A stretch of DNA of 64,000 nucleotides from Chrysemys picta bellii (taxonomy: Eukaryota > Chordata > Testudines > Emydidae), in NCBI RefSeq assembly GCF_011386835.1, contig NC_088792.1:62665287-62729286 (forward strand), in the 5' to 3' direction. The position numbers and the translations under genes were made by a program. Position 1 is the first letter of the stretch; each line of letters opens with the position of its first letter. The notes under the pieces are model-generated. The model did not search any database. It was not told the DNA's origin and saw nothing but the letters and a program-made list of their open reading frames with translations. Positions 58,190 through 64,000 of this stretch are shown piece by piece.

Positions 58190-59225
58190 CAGTTCAAAAT
58201 CTGCATTATTTTTCTCTGCTCTGCTCAGCATATGGAATTCTCTATCAATTTTATTATTAAAAAGATAGAGAAACTAGACTAAAATTCAGGGTTTTATCCT
58301 GAACCAAAACATTTAAACCACTAAATGAAGCATCCTATTTTTGAACTAAAAATACAGTGAATATATCTTTATACTATAGTAGCCATTGATCTATTTAAGT
58401 CCTCCTACCCTAATGGACTTCTGCAAGCTTGGTATTTTGCTATGAAAACTGATGTAGCAAGTCTATGTAGCAAGAACTATGATTCTATGATACAAGGGTT
58501 ACTATTAGGTGTACTTTATTTTTTTTAATGCAAATTTTTGAGCCTCATTCTGCTTTAATTAAAGATGGTGTTTTTTTTGTTTTGCCACTGATACAAATAG
58601 AAACTGTATCAGACCCTTTTTGTATCTCTCCAGCTTATGCTAATTATGGACTTTAACCTTTGCAAATCAAATTTTATACAAGAATTTAAAAGATTTGCCA
58701 TAAATGTTAAAATCAAAATAGTGTCATTAAACTTGCACAGGTTGGATTGCTCAGGAAAAGCTCCCAATTTTTTCAACCACCTTTCAGTGGACTTTTTATT
58801 ACATCTGTTCTGCATGTTTCCGATAGATTTAGGATTGAGGAATGTCCATAATACAATTCAGATTACTTCATTAAGCAATTAGGTACAACACTTAGTGTGA
58901 TTATCATGGGATAATCACACCCCAGGCCATTTTCTTCGGGCATGAGGCTATGCCTCAAGCCTATAACAATTACCACAGTCCCTTTAGTTGTCTTATTGCT
59001 CTTCTAAAATGTTTTAATTGGGACGAAGGTATCTGTGTGTGTGTGTTACACTAATCCCAAGATATTTTAAAAAGATGCAGATGGTCTATAAAGATTAATC
59101 TGCATCTGTAATTTTTTTATAAAAAGTGATAAGCAAATGAGAATTCAAGCAGTTTATAAATATTTTTCAAACCATGGAATGTTGGCAATTGGTCACACTT
59201 ATTTTAATTACTTTAGTTTAAAACC
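58190..59225. other. Intron sequence with a small hairpin
   Basis: TGTGATTATC and GATAATCACA flank a 4-base loop at about 58896-58919. Otherwise nothing is recognised. Confidence 0.45.
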
Positions 59226-59229
59226 TTTA

Positions 59230-60300
59230 GAGTGGGGAAGTGTGACAGGGTCCCCGGTGTGCAGCCTGGCCTGTGGAACCACTGAGCCTCTCCAAACCCA
59301 CCAACCTGAGGTATCCCTCACATTTTGATGCTGATGTCAAGCTACAAACATCTAATAGGCACTGAACTTACACAGACATCCACAGGCAGGGACACACCTG
59401 TGATACATGAATGATCTTTCAGCCACTCATGAACTATCAATAGGGAGGCTCCAGCCAATTCCCTCCATCCTGGCATCCCAGAACTGTACCATCTTGCACT
59501 GGGTCAGAACCCTCGCCAGTGCAAATTCATTACCTAGTTTGCCACTCCTTTGTGGAAAAGTGGACATGCACCAGCCTTTGTAACCTGAGCAGATTTCCCA
59601 AGCACTTCAGACAACTCACTGGTAAGGATAAAACATCAAAATGAGTTTATTAACTACAGAAAGATAGATTTTAAGGATTATAAGTGGTAGGCATAAAGGT
59701 CGGAGATAAACTAAACGTTTAGGATTAAGGTAACTAAGCAAGTGTTGAATCAAACAGCTTTGACAGATGATACAACCAGGTTACAGTTCCTCTATACACA
59801 GACTGGACTCTCTTTCTAGCCTGGGACCAGATTTCCCCAGTTCAAAGCCTTTGCCTTCCAGATGAGTTTCCAGGTGTTCAGATGGGGATGGGCGAAGAGA
59901 GGCCAAGTGATAATGACACTTCCTCTCTTTTTTTATTTTCTTCCAGTTTGCTGGAAAGATCCTTGCTGTTATGATGGGATCAGGCACTCCCCATTGGTCA
60001 AGCAGTCTCCATTTCATACGTGACTTCTCTAAGGAGACTCTGGGACAGTGGATTCTTTTCTTTATGGGTGTTGAGCTATTAACGCTGTCTGGCTACTGAT
60101 GGCTACTCCTTGTTGTAACTGAAAAGCAGGTTTTGGGTGTTCCCAACCTCACAACATATTTCAGTAACAATACTTCATAACATCACTTACAATCACAGTA
60201 CATACAATCCAATGGGATATTAATGTTCAACAGATAAAGACTTTTAAAACAATACCTCATACACGGCTGCCAGCCCAGATTATTGTACAAACAACTACTG
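59230..60300. repeat. Long LTR-like or unclassified repeat
   Basis: Starts near GTGTGACAGGGTCCCCGG and includes AGCACTTCAGACAACTCACT, AAAATGAGTTTATTAACTAC and CCAATGGGATATTAATGTTC. These phrases are of a type I associate with long reptile retroelement repeats, but no ORF, primer site or paired ends are visible. The class is unproven. Confidence 0.4.
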
Positions 60301-60611
60301 TAGCTAGGACATTATCTATTCATAGTAAAAGCTTTCGTGGAGACTTTTTACTGCCAATGCACTGTAGCATCTATCCAAATGTTAATATCCCAATCACTGT
60401 AATATTTTTCTTTCTCTGTAATTAGACTTTATTCAAGCAAGACCAAACAGGAAAAGTGTGCATGAGAAGCTATTTCACATGAGTTGTGAGGTACAAGGAT
60501 AAAGACCAAACTAAGTACAACTGACTTCAGCCCCAGGCAGCATATCCTTAAAAAATAAGTACAATAACCTCCTAAATATGCATTTGTAAGTGATGCCGAA
60601 ATCCTGTACTA

Positions 60612-60900
60612 AGGGCTGGTCTTTATGAGAAATTTGCACTAATATAACCCAAATTGGTTTTTAAACTGATATAGTTCAACCATTGCACAAGGATGTGTGA
60701 ATGCTCTTATTTCAGTTTTAAGAGTGGCTTAATTTGGTTTAGGTTAAGCCTTTCCTAATAGACTTCAGACAAACTGATATAAAATTCTCTTAAACCAAAA
60801 TAAGAGTGCTCACAAGGAAGCTGTATTGATTTAACCATATCTGTTTATATTCCCACCTGAAATTAAACCAGTGCAAATACTAGGGGAGCCCATTGTACTG
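60612..60900. mobile_element. Degenerate Harbinger-type MITE
   Basis: Left end GGGCTGGTCTTTATGAGA. The interior has TTAAACTGATATAG and CAAACTGATATAAA with inverted AACCAAAATAAGAGTG / CTCTTATTTCAGTTTT. The right terminal repeat is not recognisable. Confidence 0.5.
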
Positions 60901-61100
60901 TGTCAGGTTACTCATGGGGTCTCCTTAGAATCCCTGGATATGTGAATGGCAGTGGAGACCATCAGTAAGTGTCAGAACAAGAGAAGTCTCACCTATATAG
61001 TAGTCAAGACAGAAATTGGGACAACCCTACAGCTAGAGAGAGAGAAGCTGTGCTGCCCAACTACACAGAGACTTCCGGGAGAGAAGCCTGCAGGCACTGC

Positions 61101-61344
61101 CCAGATGGCTACACTACCGCGATAAGTCAACATATGCTACGCAACTTACGTTGAGTTACCGCGGGGGGTCGGTGGGAGAAAATTTCCCGTCGACTTACCT
61201 TACTCTTCTTGTTGGGGGTAGAGTACAGGGGTGGACTGGAGAGTGATCTGCAGTCGATTTGGTGGGTCTTTACTAGACCTGCTAAATCAACCGCCAGTGG
61301 ATGGATCTCAGAGCGTCGATCCCGGCTGTAGTGTGGACCTGCCC
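61101..61344. mobile_element. Harbinger-type MITE, same subfamily as 21239
   Basis: Left CCAGATGGCTACACTACCGC, right CGGCTGTAGTGTGGACCTGC. The interior matches the MITE at 21239 (CTTACTCTTCT, GTCTTTACTAGACC / GTCTTCACTAGACC, GCGTCGATC). Confidence 0.75.
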
Positions 61345-61349
61345 TTAGA

Positions 61350-62050
61350 GACTGAGCTTCCTGTTCCCCGACCAAACCTGCAGAAGCAGGATCCCTACTG
61401 CTGCAGCAGCTGGTGTGGGAGCTAAGAGAGTGAGAAGATCTGGTGTGCTGCTGGGGAGCAGGGGAATCCTGATATCACAGGGGTAACTTGGAATATCCCT
61501 CTGCTACTCCCAAGGAATGATGGGGCCTGCTGAAATTCTAAGAGCTAGCTGCATCAGAGGGCCCCAGCTAAACCAGGATTCCCAGCCAACAACTCACCTA
61601 CACCAGGTTATCTACTCAAGGACCTGGATTCTACAAGAAGCTTAAAATGTATTTTGAGGGATCAAAATAGCCCAGTGTGGAAGAATCTGACAGGTTCAGA
61701 CTTGAATAAAGCCAGACTGTATGAGACCAGACCGGTGGAGTAACCCTGAGCCTGTAGGGAGCCAAGACAGACCTCTTATCGGCCAGGCCTCAAATAATTC
61801 AACTCACATATTAGGTGTCCAATAGTCACACATGAGCTCTGTGGTCACTGGGGAGACACTGAGGTGGTACTTGTGCAAGTGACTGTCCCACTGCACCTAG
61901 AAGGGAAAATTACTGGTGGCCTGGGCTATTTTTGATGGTCATATTTGTTTCTGAAATTTGTTCTTTGCTCTAGGGTAGGTTCTCGGGGCACTCAGGACTG
62001 TGAGTCACCTTGTTGCCACCTGCCTGCGGTGCAAGGCAGCCTTGCCTGTG
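61350..62050. other. Intron sequence, nothing firmly recognised
   Basis: Moderately GC-rich and perhaps part of the surrounding long repeats. No coding pattern. Confidence 0.35.
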
Positions 62051-62059
62051 CCAGCTGGG

Positions 62060-63170
62060 TGTTAACGCCCTGACACAATCAGCCTGTCAGCTGCTCAAAC
62101 ACTCTCTTCTAAGCTACACCAGCCCTGACAGTTGAAAATAGCAGCACCTCAGGCCCCAAGTCCCTTCAAAGTGTCCCCCTATGATGTTCAGCCCCTGATC
62201 ACTGAATGCCCACAGAAATCCCAGATCCTCCATTTCCAAAGGAATGGTGTACCCTAGTTTTGCCTTAGAACACCGTTCCTGCATCACATGCAGCATTTAA
62301 GTTCAGTTATAATAAATGAAAGAGAAATTTATTTAAGAAAAAAAGAGATTCAAATAAAAACCAGGGGGAACAAACAGTTACATACAAAACAAAACCATAA
62401 AACATGAACTAGGGCCTACACTTATTAACAGTTACCTTTCCTAGCTAATAAAGCAGATTCCCACCTCCAACGTTCAGTCTTTTGTAGCACTCACTAGCCC
62501 CAAGGAGCCAGGACCCAACCTTTCATGAAACATTTCTGCTCCTCAGAGAATGGATCTAGAGTATCTTTCTCCATCCTGTTCAGATATTGAATCAGTCTGT
62601 TGTCTTTATTCACAGACAGGGTGACTCCCTTGCTGTCATATCCTTCCTTTCCACTTCCAGATAGTTTCAATGTTTATAGTTTATCTTTGATGGTTTTCTA
62701 TTGACTTCTTTGGATTGTTGCAATGGAGGACAATAAAGCAACGCATTACATATTTGGCTAGCCTGTGCGGGGTGACAACACCCTCCAACTTGAATGGGCC
62801 TCCACCGAGACATACGCTTCTCTGGTGACTCATTTTCACTCCATACCATAAGAGCATAATTTTCAATATAGTTACATTACTCCTTAAATATCACAATGGT
62901 TATGGGTATCAATAGGATACACACTTTCAGTAGAGATCTCACATGCTACCTTTTATGCATAAATACCATGAAAGCAATGTATTAGGTATAGTGAGTTTGT
63001 CAGGACTGAGACAGGAGTTGCAGTGAACCCTTTGCCAGTTGGCACCAATGGCATTTCTGTGTCACAGTATGGCCAGGCCTCTCCTACCCTCTCTCCAAAC
63101 TCTCCACTTTCCATCATGTAAACCGAGCAGAAACTCAGCAATCCTTGCTTATCTATCACCACCCCAGTTT
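62060..63170. repeat. Long unclassified repeat-like block
   Basis: Contains AGAGAAATTTATTTAAGAAA, GGTTATGGGTATCAATAGG and CAGTTGGCACCAATGGC. It resembles a reptile LTR or retroelement internal repeat in style, but I cannot define ends or a family. Confidence 0.3.
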
Positions 63171-64000
63171 TAAATCCCCAATTTCAGGGGGCAGCGGTGA
63201 GCAAAAATACCCTTTTCAAACTGCCCCCAATCTATTCTTCTTCTACAGAATGACAGTTTTTCAGAGATCATTTCCCTGAATCAGTCCCCTCCCTCTATTC
63301 CCCTCTTCTCCCACATGGCAGTGCTGGTCAAATTGATTAGGTAGGCCATGAGGTGCTCCCATGTCTAAGGAGACTGTATCATGAGGCAAAGACTAGGAGC
63401 TCTCCCACAATCGCTCGCAGCTCAGGGGCCGTCACTTGGCCAGGCAAAGGGACTCAGACAGGACAATATTTAAGACCTCTGGGCTTACCCAGCACCAGCC
63501 AAGACTCTTCTAGAGAAACCTCTGCAAGGTTCTTGGGACTACACAAATCAGACTATCGTCACTGATCAAGAACCATTCAGGCTGGCTCTTTGGAACTTCC
63601 AGGATCCCCTGAGAAAGGAGCACAACAATTTGATGCCTCTTCTATATATAAATGGGCAAGGAGTGTTGTCCTTGCTCTCTACACAACAGGAAGAATATGG
63701 GGAAACCACACATGCACAACTGGATTCTAAATAATGGTATTTATTAACTATATACAAATACACAAGTCTTCTCTAGCTACCTATGTACGCTGTTGCTCTA
63801 CCAGGCTTCCGAATGTCTTCAGAACAGAAGATAGGGAGGCCCACTCGCGGGCTCCCAAATTATTTAAAGGGATAGTACCCGATTCCTATATATTGTGAGG
63901 TGGGGACAAGAAACTCAAGTATATTGGCTGAAGTGGGCCAGATTGTCTCCTGGGCAGAAGGCCACCCGTAGCTGAATCAGAGTGATTTACATAAGGGGGA
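63171..64000. other. Intron sequence to the window end
   Basis: No dynein exon. 63340-63700 is moderately GC-rich and may be repeat-derived; nothing can be supported. Confidence 0.4.

Noticed and set aside
57354..64000. Search for the next dynein exon (rest of stalk coiled coil 1)
   Set aside because: No frame with the expected charged coiled-coil sequence and AG/GT borders was found; it must lie past the window.
1..64000. CRISPR array, bacterial operons, tRNA or rRNA genes
   Set aside because: No regularly spaced direct repeats with unique spacers, no Shine-Dalgarno organisation and no clover-leaf or rRNA sequence seen; the only tRNA-like signal is the MIR head at 18608.

Overview
The window looks like intronic and exonic sequence of a vertebrate nuclear genome, most likely a turtle (Testudines), less likely another non-avian reptile. 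The reasons are CR1 LINE 3' ends, a MIR-type CORE-SINE, a DIRS-like retroelement remnant, hAT and Tc1/mariner-type MITEs, and a heavy load of PIF/Harbinger elements whose ends read GGGTATGTCTACACTAC or variants. The species assignment is inference from repeat content. There are no bacterial features.

The host gene is a partial axonemal dynein heavy chain on the + strand, best matched from memory to DNAH11 (DNAH9 and DNAH17 are the close alternatives). Twelve exons lie between 1813 and 57353. Their splice phases all agree, and together they give 2043 nt = 681 codons without a stop. They run from the Walker A of AAA3 (exon at 1813) through the AAA3 Walker B (10579), the AAA4 Walker A (34904) and the AAA4 Walker B (37625) to the first strand of the microtubule-binding stalk (55176 and 57207). 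The gene continues beyond both ends of the window. All recognised mobile elements are in introns and none breaks an exon.

Two large PIF/Harbinger transposons sit in introns in the same orientation as the host gene: copy 1 at 12964-17831 (4.9 kb, TAA target duplication) and copy 2 at 29996-34188 (4.2 kb). Each has a DDE transposase on +, a Myb/SANT-like gene on - with one intron, and a 96-codon + strand ORF nested inside that intron. The transposase of copy 1 is intact (427 aa). Copy 2 is decayed: a CpG-type stop and a local duplication in the transposase, plus deletions in the Myb-like gene. The nested 96-codon ORF is open in both copies, has no indels between them, and differs at 26 codons silently and 25 by replacement. 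That pattern indicates selection on protein, and this ORF is the most interesting signal here because Harbinger elements are usually described with only two genes.

Other structures are: a palindromic hAT element with opposed transposase C-terminal fragments and a perfect 8-bp target duplication (3198-4843); a Harbinger MITE nested in a CR1 (240-500) and another nested in a DIRS remnant (21239-21534); a CR1 nested in an AT-rich element (19478-20030); TA-flanked MITEs (11820, 20509, 57803); a hAT MITE (53983-54294); GC-rich minisatellite-like inserts (6534-7225, 41773-42740); and long LTR-like or unclassified repeats near the right end. The remaining intronic DNA shows nothing recognisable by eye.
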